Assembly: GCF_003625475.1 (NCBI RefSeq)
Contig: NZ_RAIQ01000008.1
Location: 1-64,000 of the forward strand
DNA from: Butyrivibrio sp. X503
GTDB taxonomy: Bacteria > Bacillota > Clostridia > Lachnospirales > Lachnospiraceae
DNA length: 64,000 nucleotides
Reading direction: 5' to 3'
The notes under the pieces were generated by a model. The model was not told where the DNA came from, ran no database searches, and was given only the letters and a program-made list of their open reading frames with translations. Every line of letters starts with the position of its first letter. Position 1 is the first letter of the stretch. Positions 63,695 to 64,000 of this stretch are shown here, one piece after another. A program made the translations under genes and the position numbers.

Positions 63695-64000
63695 ATGAGA
63701 TTTCAGAATATTATAAATGTAAATCGTAAAAAAATAGTATCTATTATATTCTTTGTAATTATTGCTACCCCGTTATTGCTCCAAGTATTAGGTGAATGGA
63801 CGGGGTATAGTTTTGATTATTCTCTGAATGGGTATACTGATATTTATGAAAAGCCAAAAGCATCGCTTAAAGAGTGGATGAAGGGGGAGTATCAAAAACA
63901 ATATTCGGATTGGGTTAGTAATAATTTTGTTACGCGAGGATTAGGAATAAAAAACTATAATCAGATAAGATATTCTTTATTTGATATTGGGAATGGAAAG
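63695..64000 (+). CDS. AlgJ/DHHW-like membrane-anchored protein, 5' part only
   Basis: The reading frame runs open to the window end, giving about 102 residues. A basic start (NVNRKK) is followed by one hydrophobic segment, then LNGYTDIYEKPKASLKEWM and FVTRGLGIKNYNQIRYSLF. This opening matches DHHW/AlgJ-AlgX-type SGNH proteins that O-acetylate exported polysaccharides, usually together with an MBOAT acyltransferase. AGAGAG lies 8 bases before ATG 63695; an in-frame ATG at 63674 overlaps the LicD stop and is an alternative. The catalytic part is beyond the window. Confidence 0.65.
   Translation, partial: MRFQNIINVNRKKIVSIIFFVIIATPLLLQVLGEWTGYSFDYSLNGYTDIYEKPKASLKEWMKGEYQKQYSDWVSNNFVTRGLGIKNYNQIRYSLFDIGNGK

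Noticed and set aside
1-64000. rRNA, tRNA or prophage genes
   Set aside because: No tRNA-like cloverleaf, rRNA sequence, integrase or phage structural gene was recognised anywhere in the window.

Overview
The window looks like part of the chromosome of an anaerobic clostridium, most likely a Lachnospiraceae member of the Butyrivibrio/Pseudobutyrivibrio type. This rests on moderate to low G+C, Gram-positive style ribosome binding sites (AGGAGG-like), frequent GTG/TTG starts, rubrerythrin and high-molecular-weight rubredoxin (typical of strict anaerobes), and the repertoire of cell-surface glycan genes. The genus is inference; no rRNA or tRNA is present to fix it.

Layout. (1) 1-10.2 kb: a 53-bp tandem repeat, a GatD-like zinc dehydrogenase, rubrerythrin, a large lipoprotein, a priming sugar transferase, high-molecular-weight rubredoxin, and a short accessory stretch (DUF234-type ATPase with a palindrome array in its leader, HNH protein, a stand-alone FtsK-alpha-like protein, an HhH/GPD-like protein). 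(2) 10.4-24.8 kb: an AT-rich operon of glycan-modifying enzymes (FkbH-type HAD protein, phosphatase-superfamily protein, propeller-like protein, DUF616, FkbM, GT2, GT4, three DUF4422). Almost every member carries the same small Rossmann-like module at one end. An Rpn-type nuclease gene has inserted into the start of another such gene. (3) 24.9-38.1 kb: a polysaccharide operon with a ligase/polymerase-like protein, five glycosyltransferases, an ABC exporter (Wzm/Wzt-like), and enzymes for GDP-D-glycero-alpha-D-manno-heptose, including a fused HddC-GmhB.

(4) 38.2-45.0 kb, minus strand: two paralogous proteins that fuse a YidC/Oxa1-type membrane domain to an LtaS/sulfatase-type phosphotransferase domain, flanking a CDP-glycerol glycerophosphotransferase. 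(5) 45.1-51.3 kb: a phosphonate operon opening with a nucleotidyltransferase-PEP mutase fusion and closing with phosphonopyruvate decarboxylase. Four genes of unclear role lie between them, and the usual aminotransferase or iron alcohol dehydrogenase is not visible. (6) 52.4-64 kb: a second, Wzx/Wzy-type polysaccharide operon with glycosyltransferases, pyruvyltransferase, flippase, a MenD-like ThDP enzyme plus SDR, a LicD-family transferase and, cut by the window end, an AlgJ/DHHW-like protein.

How they may work together (inference): a PglC/WbaP-type transferase primes a lipid carrier, two independent assembly and export routes build surface glycans, and phosphate-containing groups (glycerol phosphate, phosphonate, pyruvyl ketals, possibly glyceryl groups) decorate them. 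The most unusual content is the pair of YidC-sulfatase fusions beside the phosphonate operon, and the run of enzymes sharing one Rossmann-like module.
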